This document shows, one piece after another, positions 1 through 6,411 of a stretch of 10,204 nt of DNA (positions are counted from its first letter, which is position 1; every line of letters begins with the position of its first letter). The stretch is from DATJGF01 sp035495315 (GTDB taxonomy: Bacteria; Verrucomicrobiota; Verrucomicrobiia; Limisphaerales; UBA8199), in NCBI GenBank assembly GCA_035495315.1, contig DATJGF010000252.1, positions 1-10,204 of the forward strand. The letters are read 5' to 3'. The position numbers and the translations under genes were made by a program. Below the pieces are notes generated by a model. It was not told where the DNA came from and ran no database searches. It saw nothing but the letters and a program-made list of their open reading frames with translations.

Positions 1-1647
1 GCCTGCAATGTTCAGCGTCAGGCCCTCGCGGGCATGATCTGGGGCAAGCAATTCTTTTACTACGATCTGCCTAAGTGGTTCAATGGCGATCCCGGTCAGT
101 TCGCCCCACCTGCTGAACGCAAGTGGGGCCGCAATCGTGAATGGATGCACCTGAATAATGCCGACATTCTGTCCATGCCTGATAAATGGGAGTACCCCTG
201 GTATGCGGCGTGGGATTTGGCTTTTCATTGCATTCCGTTAACGCTCGTGGATCCGGAGTTCGCCAAGAACCAACTTCTGTTGCTCACGCGCGAATGGTAT
301 ATGCACCCCAACGGCCAGCTGCCGGCTTACGAATGGGCCTTTGGTGATGTCAACCCTCCGGTCCATGCCTGGGCAACCTGGCGGGTATTTCAGATGGATC
401 GCAATCAGCGAGGCGACAAGGGCGACCTGGCGTTCCTGGAGCGAGTTTTTCACAAGCTGATGCTCAATTTCACCTGGTGGGTGAACCGCAAAGACACCCA
501 GGGAAGAAACATTTTCCAAGGTGGCTTCCTGGGTTTGGACAACATTGGCGTCTTCAACCGAAGCGCGGCCTTGCCAACAGGGGGATTCATTAACCAGGCC
601 GACGGCACCAGTTGGATGGCGATGTACAGCCTCAACCTGATGCGCATCGCTCTGGAACTCGCAAAGCACAACAAAGCTTATGAGGATATCGCCACCAAGT
701 TCTTCGAACATTTCCTGCACATTGCCGAAGCGATGAACAACATTGGTGAGGGGGGTATTGGTCTCTGGTGCGACAAAGACGAGTTTTATTACGACGTTCT
801 AAACCTGCCCAACGGCGAAATGACCCCGCTCAAGGTTCGTTCCATGGTGGGCCTCATTCCTCTGTTTGCCGTCGAAACACTGGATGAGGACCTGCTCGAA
901 CAGCTGCCTGGCTTTGCAGCCCGCTTGAAATGGTTCCTAAATTATCGGCCGGATCTGGCGAAATTGGTATCCCGATGGAATGAGCCGGGGATGGGTCAAC
1001 GTCATCTGTTGTCCCTGCTGCGCGGCCACCGTATGAAGTGTCTCCTGCGCCGCCTGCTTGACGAAACGGAGTTCCTTTCCGATTTCGGTATCCGTGCAAT
1101 TTCACGTCATCATCTCGATCATCCGTATGAGTTCTCGTCCAATGGAACACGCTTAAGCGTTTCATATCAGCCGGCTGAGTCGAACTCAGGGCTCTTCGGG
1201 GGCAATTCCAATTGGCGTGGGCCAATCTGGATGCCGGTGAACTATCTCATCATCGAATCGCTTCAAAAATTCCACCATTACTATGGTGATGAGTTTGAAG
1301 TCGAATGTCCCACTGGCTCCGGCAAATTCATGACCATCTCTGAGGTAGCGGACGAACTGTCTGGACGCTTGAGCAGACTCTTCTTGAAGGACGAGAAGGG
1401 TGAGCGTCCGGTGCTCAATTATCATGAGAAGTTGTCGAAGGACCCGCATTTTCGCGACTACATCCTGTTCCATGAATATTTCCACGGTGACACTGGCCGC
1501 GGGGTCGGAGCTTCACATCAAACAGGCTGGACAGGATTGATCGCCAAGCTCCTTCAACCCAGGAAAGCACAATCGGTTATGGAACTTAGGCCCACAAAAT
1601 CCTCAACCAAAGCGCCCCGCCTGGGGAATGCGCTGGTTCCAGTTTGA
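1..1647 (+). CDS. GH63/MGH1-like glycoside hydrolase (glucosidase-type), 5' truncated by window
   Basis: This is the C-terminal 548 residues of a large glycoside hydrolase. The reading frame is open from base 1, and the residues before the first in-window ATG (RQALAGMIWGKQFFYYD) match the family's conserved (alpha/alpha)6-barrel entry, so that ATG at 34 is internal. Family members usually run about 800-900 residues, so roughly the N-terminal third is missing. The segment PWYAAWD places a candidate general-acid Asp at codon 214-216. The segment HEYFHGDTGRG carries a candidate base Glu at 1474-1476, followed by HQTGWTG, a typical end of this barrel. GH63 and related enzymes cleave alpha-glucosides or mannosylglycerate-like substrates by inversion; the substrate here cannot be told. 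The protein looks soluble in the part seen. It converges on the TetR gene with a 42-base gap, and no clear terminator was found. The family is fairly sure, the exact substrate is not. Confidence 0.85.
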   Translation, partial: ACNVQRQALAGMIWGKQFFYYDLPKWFNGDPGQFAPPAERKWGRNREWMHLNNADILSMPDKWEYPWYAAWDLAFHCIPLTLVDPEFAKNQLLLLTREWYMHPNGQLPAYEWAFGDVNPPVHAWATWRVFQMDRNQRGDKGDLAFLERVFHKLMLNFTWWVNRKDTQGRNIFQGGFLGLDNIGVFNRSAALPTGGFINQADGTSWMAMYSLNLMRIALELAKHNKAYEDIATKFFEHFLHIAEAMNNIGEGGIGLWCDKDEFYYDVLNLPNGEMTPLKVRSMVGLIPLFAVETLDEDLLEQLPGFAARLKWFLNYRPDLAKLVSRWNEPGMGQRHLLSLLRGHRMKCLLRRLLDETEFLSDFGIRAISRHHLDHPYEFSSNGTRLSVSYQPAESNSGLFGGNSNWRGPIWMPVNYLIIESLQKFHHYYGDEFEVECPTGSGKFMTISEVADELSGRLSRLFLKDEKGERPVLNYHEKLSKDPHFRDYILFHEYFHGDTGRGVGASHQTGWTGLIAKLLQPRKAQSVMELRPTKSSTKAPRLGNALVPV

Positions 1648-1689
1648 CTATAGAAGGTAGCGATCCGAGCCCAATCCTGCCGATCGAGT

Positions 1690-2274
1690 CTAAAGACCGA
1701 GTCTGGTCAACAAGGTCTCAATTTGCCGCCACATTTCTTCGCGAGGCTTCAACACCTTTACCACACGGAAATATCCCTGCAGGAACGTAAAGATAATCTG
1801 AGCAGAAATCTCCGCCTGAAAATTCGCGGGCAGCTCCCCGGCCTTCTTAGCCTTTTCGAGCCGGCCCGAAAGGGACGCTTCAAACATCGTCATCCCCGAC
1901 TTCACATATGAGGCCAAATCAGCCTCATCCAGGACGTCCGAGGAAAGGCTGCGCGCCATCAGGCATACGTGAGGTCTCTTGGGATTGTCCAAATCATCAA
2001 CCAAGCCCCTAAAAAAGTCCCGGAGTCCCTTGCGAATGGACGGTTCGGCTTCAAGTAAAGCCAGCCGACGCCGTGTTACGGTGGCGTTATAGTGCCTCAG
2101 GCACTCTAAATAAAGTCGGTTCTTGCTGCCGAATAGATGGTAAAAGGACCCCTCCCCGATACCCATGGCTTTCAAAAGGTCACGCATTGACGACGCGCTA
2201 TACCCCTTGGCCCAGAACACCCCTGTGGCCCGTTCGATGGCCCGTTCGTAATTAAATTCCAGTTTTCTACCCAT
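1690..2274 (-). CDS. TetR/AcrR-family transcriptional regulator
   Basis: A 194-residue DNA-binding repressor of normal TetR length. The N-terminal helix-turn-helix domain covers about residues 8-55 and has the classic run GSFYHLFGSK at 42-51 (recognition helix and its end). The C-terminal part is an all-helical ligand/dimer domain. I chose the ATG at 2272-2274, which gives MGRKLEFNYERA, the usual opening of this subfamily. A TTG six codons upstream (2290-2292) is in frame, but it lies in a hairpin arm and the extra residues MAPAND are not family-like. The gene is divergent from the dehydrogenase-reductase-hydrolase cluster, with paired palindromes between them, so autorepression plus control of that cluster is likely (inference). 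Cys104, in HVCLMARSL, sits where some TetR proteins (NemR, for example) carry a redox-sensing cysteine. The ligand is unknown. Confidence 0.92.
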   Translation of the reverse strand: MGRKLEFNYERAIERATGVFWAKGYSASSMRDLLKAMGIGEGSFYHLFGSKNRLYLECLRHYNATVTRRRLALLEAEPSIRKGLRDFFRGLVDDLDNPKRPHVCLMARSLSSDVLDEADLASYVKSGMTMFEASLSGRLEKAKKAGELPANFQAEISAQIIFTFLQGYFRVVKVLKPREEMWRQIETLLTRLGL

Positions 2275-2284
2275 GTCGTTGGCT

Positions 2285-2311
2285 GGCGCCAACTCCCGCC
2301 GGCTTGGCGCC
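2285..2311 (-). other. Stem-loop in the tetR leader, 8-bp perfect stem
   Basis: GGCGCCAA at 2285-2292 and TTGGCGCC at 2304-2311 are perfect reverse complements with an 11-base GC-rich loop. In the tetR mRNA the loop carries GGGAG, a Shine-Dalgarno-like run, 18 bases before the ATG. The 3' arm ends 10 bases before that ATG and contains the alternative TTG start. It could limit initiation or simply be a GC-rich repeat. The pairing is seen directly; any function is inferred. Confidence 0.45.
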
Positions 2312-2330
2312 GTTCTGTAGGCAACTCAAT

Positions 2331-2348
2331 TTGTAGCAAATATTACAG
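2331..2348. promoter_or_regulatory. Candidate TetR operator 1
   Basis: TTGTAGCAAATATTACAG. The core at 2332-2347 has inverted ends TGTA-N8-TACA. Its reverse complement matches operator 2 at 14 of 16 positions, differing only in the two central bases. It touches the TATACT on the minus strand (2347-2352), a possible -10 of the regulator's own promoter, and lies just upstream of a TATAAT on the plus strand, so binding here could block both directions. Assignment to the adjacent TetR protein is inferred from position and symmetry. Confidence 0.6.
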
Positions 2349-2354
2349 TATAAT
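2347..2354. promoter_or_regulatory. Overlapping divergent -10 elements
   Basis: AGTATAAT contains a perfect consensus TATAAT on the plus strand (2349-2354), facing the dehydrogenase cluster, and TATACT on the minus strand (2347-2352), facing tetR. Neither has a good -35 hexamer at 16-18 bases. A second plus-strand option is TTGACG at 2355-2360 with a weak AATTAT at 2377-2382 (16-base spacer), which would place the start near operator 2. Promoter activity is likely in this AT-rich gap, but the exact start sites are uncertain. Confidence 0.4.
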
Positions 2355-2383
2355 TTGACGGCTTTCAAATGTGCGCAATTATT

Positions 2384-2401
2384 GTGTAATGATTGCTACA
2401 C
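2384..2401. promoter_or_regulatory. Candidate TetR operator 2
   Basis: GTGTAATGATTGCTACAC. The outer five bases are perfectly inverted (GTGTA-N8-TACAC). It is the inverted partner of operator 1, with centres 53 bp apart, about five helical turns, so two dimers would sit on the same DNA face. It lies at or just after the likely start of the plus-strand transcript and 59 bases before the dehydrogenase ATG, a position suited to repression of the enzyme cluster. Confidence 0.62.
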
Positions 2402-2460
2402 TACTGCGACAAACCTCACGTAACGATTCTGAATAACTCAACAAACAGAAAACTAAACAT

Positions 2461-3210
2461 ATGAAAACGTTTGAAGGTAAAGTGGCCGTCGTCACTGGCG
2501 GCAATAGTGGAATTGGGCTTGCCACGGCCAAAAAGTTCGGCACTCAGGGTGCGAAAGTCGCCATCTCGGGACGCGACCGCAAAACCCTGGACCAGGCAGC
2601 CAGGGAGATTGGTCCGGAGACTCTGGCCGTACAGGCAGATGTCACGGACCTCTCCAGCCTCGATGCGTTCTTCCGACAGGTCAAAGACCGGTTTGGCAAC
2701 ATCGACGCGCTGTTCGTCAACGCCGGTGTGGCCAAATTCGCTCCTGTACAAGAGGTAACCGTACAACATTACGACGAACTGCTGAACACCAATCTCAAGG
2801 GGTCATATTTCACCATCCAAAAGGCTCTGCCATTACTCAACGATGGCGCATCGGTCATTCTCACCACGACGGCAGTAGACACACTGGGCCTGCCCGGCTC
2901 CAGTGTTTATGCCGCCAGCAAGGCCGCGCTGCGTTCGTTGGCACGCACACTGTCTGCCGAGCTGATTGCGCGCAACGTCCGGGTCAATGCCATCGCTCCC
3001 GGCCCCATCGAAACCCCTATTTTTGGCCGGCTCGGGCTGACCCCACAAGGCGTGGATGAACTCGCCAAGGTCATCCTTGGACGGGTCCCCGCCAAACGCC
3101 TCGGTCGGTCTGAAGACATCGCGGAGGCCGTACTGTTTCTGGCTTCGCCTGCCTCCAACTATATCGTCGGCGTGGAGCTCAATGTGGACGGAGGGATGAG
3201 CCAACTCTGA
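2461..3210 (+). CDS. SDR-family NAD(P)-dependent oxidoreductase
   Basis: A 249-residue classical short-chain dehydrogenase, full length for the family and probably a cytosolic tetramer. The Rossmann motif TGGNSGIG is at 12-19. SGRD at 36-39 ends the second strand, with Arg38 favouring NADP(H). Asp60 starts the adenine-pocket DVT, NAG is at 87-89 and Asn111 belongs to the tetrad. The catalytic YAASK gives Tyr150 and Lys154. The position 13 residues before the Tyr, normally the catalytic Ser, is Thr137 (LTTTAV). The C-terminal ELNVDGG segment is typical. The ATG at 2461 follows an A-rich leader with no Shine-Dalgarno sequence. It is the first gene of a three-gene cluster and divergent from tetR, with the paired operators upstream. 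Substrate unknown; reduction of a carbonyl compound is the general role. Confidence 0.93.
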   Translation: MKTFEGKVAVVTGGNSGIGLATAKKFGTQGAKVAISGRDRKTLDQAAREIGPETLAVQADVTDLSSLDAFFRQVKDRFGNIDALFVNAGVAKFAPVQEVTVQHYDELLNTNLKGSYFTIQKALPLLNDGASVILTTTAVDTLGLPGSSVYAASKAALRSLARTLSAELIARNVRVNAIAPGPIETPIFGRLGLTPQGVDELAKVILGRVPAKRLGRSEDIAEAVLFLASPASNYIVGVELNVDGGMSQL

Positions 3211-3230
3211 AAGCGGCCAAAGGAACTACC

Positions 3231-3234
3231 GGAG
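3231..3234 (+). promoter_or_regulatory. Shine-Dalgarno of the quinone-reductase-like gene
   Basis: GGAG lies six bases before the ATG at 3241 and supports that start. It contrasts with the first and third genes of the cluster, which have no such motif. Confidence 0.6.
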
Positions 3235-3240
3235 CACAAG

Positions 3241-4215
3241 ATGAGAGCCATTCAATTGAACGGGCTGGAGGGCCCTGAAAATATGCGCCTGGTTGACATT
3301 AAGAGACCCAAACCCGCGCCGAACGAAGTGTTGATAGAAGTGAAGGCTGCAGGTGTCAACTACGCTGAAGTCGAGCAGACCTGGGGCAGGTATCCGCTGC
3401 CGCGCCCACTGCCAATCATCATGGGTTTTGAAGCGGCCGGAGTCGTGGTCGATTGCGGCTCGCGGGTCGAAAGACTTAAGATTGGCGACCGGGTGACAGG
3501 GGTCGTTTCCAGTGGCGGATACGCGGAATATGCAACAGCCGATGCCAGCCTGACCATGCCGATTCCAGATGGGATCTCCTTCGCCGAGGCCAGCACCATT
3601 CCGATTCAAGGTCTATCCGCATATACGCTATTGAAGCTAGCCGCCAAGCCCTTGCCAGACGAAACGCTTCTCATCCAGGCGGCCGCCGGCGGCGTGGGCC
3701 TATATCTGGTGCAACTGGCAAAAATCATGGGAGTCAAACGAGTCATAGCCCTGGCTAGTTCGCCACGAAAACTCGAACTGGTCAGAAGGCTGGGAGCAGA
3801 TGTGGTGATCGATTATAGCCACAGCACCTGGCCTGACCAAGTCATGCAGGCGACCGGTGGAAAAGGTGTGGACGTCGTCTTGGAAATGGCCTCAGGAAAG
3901 ATCGGCGACGCGAGTTTCAATCTAATTGCGCCCTTCGGACGCGTAGTCTTTTACGGCGCCAAGAACTATCACGACACGATCTCAACCGTGAAGATGCAGC
4001 AGCTGAGCTTCAAAAACCAATCCCTGATCGGCTATGCCTTCCCGACATTGCGACCTGAGCAGATTAAGGAATGTGTTCAACCGCTTCTTGACCTTATTTC
4101 GCAAAAGAAAATCAAACTGGTCGCCGCGAACTCCTTTCCCCTTGTCCGAGCTGAGGCAGCCTTAGCTGCTCTTTCCAGCCGCCAGACCGTCGGCAAGGTC
4201 GTTCTCATTCCGTGA
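3241..4215 (+). CDS. Zinc-independent alcohol dehydrogenase / quinone oxidoreductase family protein
   Basis: A 324-residue medium-chain dehydrogenase of the quinone oxidoreductase (QOR) type. The N-terminal GroES-like substrate domain has AAGVNYAE at 36-43 and GFEAAGVV at 62-69, where zinc enzymes would carry GHE. The ligands for catalytic and structural zinc are absent, as in QOR. The Rossmann part has AAAGGVG at 147-153, the NADPH-binding loop of this family. The C-terminus GKVVLIP is typical. These cytosolic enzymes use NADPH to reduce quinones or conjugated enones. The gene follows the SDR by 30 bases with its own Shine-Dalgarno, so co-transcription is likely. With the SDR and hydrolase it suggests handling of a reactive carbonyl or quinone, but the actual substrate cannot be read from sequence. 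Confidence 0.92.
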   Translation: MRAIQLNGLEGPENMRLVDIKRPKPAPNEVLIEVKAAGVNYAEVEQTWGRYPLPRPLPIIMGFEAAGVVVDCGSRVERLKIGDRVTGVVSSGGYAEYATADASLTMPIPDGISFAEASTIPIQGLSAYTLLKLAAKPLPDETLLIQAAAGGVGLYLVQLAKIMGVKRVIALASSPRKLELVRRLGADVVIDYSHSTWPDQVMQATGGKGVDVVLEMASGKIGDASFNLIAPFGRVVFYGAKNYHDTISTVKMQQLSFKNQSLIGYAFPTLRPEQIKECVQPLLDLISQKKIKLVAANSFPLVRAEAALAALSSRQTVGKVVLIP

Positions 4216-4248
4216 ATCAAAACAAAAACCATTAAAATCAAAACCAGT

Positions 4249-5106
4249 ATGACTAAAAATCAAACCATCAAAGTTGACGGTATCAATCTGTTCTACCGCG
4301 AAGCCGGAAATCCGAAGTCGCCTACTATTCTGTTGCTACATGGGTTCCCCACATCGTCTCACATGTTTCGCAACCTTATTCCAAAGCTTGCCGACGATTA
4401 TCACGTCGTCGCACCCGATTTGCCGGGTTTTGGGTTTTCGGATTCGCCGCCGCGTAGCGATTTCAAGTACACCTTTGAAAACCTCGCACGGGTCATCGGG
4501 GGTTTCACTGAAGAAATCGGGCTGAAACGATTCGCGATCTACATATTCGATTACGGCGCTCCGGTTGGTCTGCGCCTAGCATTGGCGCACCCCGAGCGGA
4601 TCTCCGCTATCATTTCGCAAAATGGCAACGCGTATGAGGAGGGGTTGAGCCAGGGCTGGAATCCCATCCAGAATTACTGGAAGGAGCCCAGCGCCTCGAA
4701 CCGAGCGGCCTTGCGCGATTTTCTGAAGCCAGAGGCCACGAAGTGGCAATACACTCACGGTGTTGCCGATCAATCACTCGTTGCGCCTGAGAGCTTTACG
4801 CTGGATTCAGCCTTGCTCGCCAGGCCCGGCAATGACGAAATCCAGCTTGATCTATTTCTGGACTACGCGAGCAATGTCGCGCTATATCCGAAGTTTCAGG
4901 AGCTCTTTCGCAAGCATTGTCCGCCCTTGCTTGCGGTGTGGGGTCAGAATGATCCGTTTTTCCTGCCAGCCGGAGGAAAGGCGTTCTCTCGGGACAACCC
5001 GAATGCCGAGATTCACTTCTTCGACACCGGTCATTTCGCGCTGGAAACTCACGCGAACGAAATTGCCGACAAAGTCCGGACGTTTCTGAAACGGATCAGG
5101 CAGTAA
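4249..5106 (+). CDS. Alpha/beta-fold hydrolase with Asp nucleophile (epoxide hydrolase/haloalkane dehalogenase-like)
   Basis: A 285-residue cytosolic alpha/beta hydrolase with no signal peptide. The oxyanion-side motif HGFPTSS is at 31-37 and DLPGFGFSD at 57-65. The nucleophile elbow is IFDYGAPVG, giving Asp101 as nucleophile instead of Ser. WGQNDPFF gives Asp235 as the likely acid and DTGHFALETH gives His262 as base. An Asp nucleophile is known in epoxide hydrolases and haloalkane dehalogenases, which form an ester intermediate that water then cleaves. The residue after the nucleophile is Tyr102, where both of those families mostly have Trp, so halide binding is doubtful. The ATG at 4249 follows a 33-base A-rich leader with the direct repeat ATCAAAAC (4216-4223 and 4237-4244) and no Shine-Dalgarno. 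It is last in the cluster and probably co-regulated by TetR. Exact substrate unknown. Confidence 0.9.
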   Translation: MTKNQTIKVDGINLFYREAGNPKSPTILLLHGFPTSSHMFRNLIPKLADDYHVVAPDLPGFGFSDSPPRSDFKYTFENLARVIGGFTEEIGLKRFAIYIFDYGAPVGLRLALAHPERISAIISQNGNAYEEGLSQGWNPIQNYWKEPSASNRAALRDFLKPEATKWQYTHGVADQSLVAPESFTLDSALLARPGNDEIQLDLFLDYASNVALYPKFQELFRKHCPPLLAVWGQNDPFFLPAGGKAFSRDNPNAEIHFFDTGHFALETHANEIADKVRTFLKRIRQ

Positions 5107-5196
5107 GAGACTGATGTGGAATTAGGAAAGCAACCAAACCAGAACCCGTCGTTGACCATGCGAATGACCTCTTTTCTCTGGTGCGCTGATGACGCT

Positions 5197-6411
5197 TTAG
5201 CGAACGGGCGCTCCAGCCACGGTTACCGTTTGGCCAACACGGAGTTCTGGTGTTGGCGCTACAACGACAATTTCACCGTCATCGAGTCCCTTAATCTCGG
5301 CCCCCGTCTCGAGCTCCCGCGCGCGGACGACCGGTTTTTTTCTCAAGGTGCCGTTCTGCACCGTCCAGACAAATGATTCGTGGCCATCGGTCATGATGGC
5401 GGCTTTCGGAATCACGATCATCGGAGCTGCAGTTGCGGTAGAACGGTTCGCCAGAAAACTCACTTTGACACCCATTTCGGGTTTGATGAGTTCCAGGTCG
5501 GGCTTTTCGATTTGGACCTCGACTTTGACGGTTCCCTTTTGCCGGTCAGCTTCCGGGTAGACCTTAACCAGAGCCGCATCGAAGCGTTTGTCGGGATAAG
5601 CGTCGAGCGCAACTGCTGCAGGAGATCCGATGCCGACTTTTGCGATGTCGGATTCGTTAATGTCCACCTCCGCTCGCATGTCATCGGTATCGGCGAGCTG
5701 AGCAATATCGGTGGCGCCACCGCCGGCTTGGATTTGTCCGCCGTAATTTATGGTGTCGCCCATCTCGCGATACTTTTTGAGCACTATTCCGTTGATCGGT
5801 GAGGTGATGACGCATTGGCTGACTTCGAATTTCGCATAATCAACCGCAGCCTCGTCCCGTTTGAGTTGTGCCTGGGCCACCTCGGCCGCATTGATTGCGG
5901 TTTCGAGTTCTTCTTTTGAAATCGCGCCAGTCCCATCGAGCTTTCGTGCTCGCTCGGCTTTGGCGATGGTCAATCTCACGTTAGCCTCGGCCAGCTCGCG
6001 TGCGGCATACGCCTGCCTAAGTTGGGCCTGGTAATCACGATCATCAATTCGTGCCAGGAGGTCGCCCTCTTTGAGGTGCTGGCCTTCTTCGATTGGCTCG
6101 GCAAGGATTTGGCCCAGAATCTTGGTTCCGATGGTGATGTATTTATGACGGGTAACTACGTAACCAGAACCTGTCAGCATAACGCGCGGCTGGTTGTGCC
6201 CTCTAGCTTGTACCAAAAGCGTTTGCACGGTCAGCGGACGGCCGATCGTTCGTGAATATAAAGCGGAGGCGAGCACGCCTGCTGCAGTGAGGACAACAAC
6301 AAGGGTCGCGGCGAAGACAAATCGCTTCCGGCTAGTCCGAGCTGGTGGGCGCGCGCGAGGGATTCGCAGGGATTCCAAGTTGCCGAGTTTTTGTACTGCT
6401 TCAGATGACAT
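5197..6411 (-). CDS. HlyD/MacA-type periplasmic adaptor (membrane fusion protein) of ABC exporter
   Basis: A 404-residue membrane fusion protein. A short basic cytoplasmic start (PRARPPARTSRKR, 18-30) precedes one membrane segment at about 31-52. Then comes the first half of the lipoyl/barrel-sandwich domain (IEEGQHLKEGDLLARIDD), a short helical hairpin rich in Ala, Glu and Arg, and the second half (VITSPINGIVLKKYREMGD). A beta-barrel (AEVDINESDIAKVGIGSPA) and a membrane-proximal domain ending in VGQTVTVAGAPVR complete it. Such proteins link an inner-membrane pump to an outer-membrane channel. The hairpin is short, comparable to MacA-type rather than long HlyD-type adaptors. The ATG abuts the TAA of the upstream permease with no base between, indicating translational coupling. 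It is the last gene of the operon, while adaptors are commonly first. Confidence 0.92.
   Translation of the reverse strand: MSSEAVQKLGNLESLRIPRARPPARTSRKRFVFAATLVVVLTAAGVLASALYSRTIGRPLTVQTLLVQARGHNQPRVMLTGSGYVVTRHKYITIGTKILGQILAEPIEEGQHLKEGDLLARIDDRDYQAQLRQAYAARELAEANVRLTIAKAERARKLDGTGAISKEELETAINAAEVAQAQLKRDEAAVDYAKFEVSQCVITSPINGIVLKKYREMGDTINYGGQIQAGGGATDIAQLADTDDMRAEVDINESDIAKVGIGSPAAVALDAYPDKRFDAALVKVYPEADRQKGTVKVEVQIEKPDLELIKPEMGVKVSFLANRSTATAAPMIVIPKAAIMTDGHESFVWTVQNGTLRKKPVVRARELETGAEIKGLDDGEIVVVAPTPELRVGQTVTVAGAPVR

Noticed and set aside
238..720. Minus-strand open frame inside the glycoside hydrolase gene
   Set aside because: Antisense to a strongly conserved coding region, with no motif of its own.
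1648..1689. Possible terminator between the convergent glycoside hydrolase and tetR genes
   Set aside because: No convincing stem-loop or T tract in the 42 bases.
2461..5106. Reading the SDR, QOR-like reductase and hydrolase as a natural-product biosynthesis cluster
   Set aside because: There is no synthase, ligase or carrier gene in the window; a TetR-controlled detoxification or catabolic unit explains the set more simply.
5107..5196. Possible bidirectional terminator between the convergent hydrolase and adaptor genes
   Set aside because: Only a weak 6-base match (ACCAGA at 5138-5143 with TCTGGT at 5177-5182) and a short T run; no stable stem followed by a T tract. No other gene is seen in this gap.
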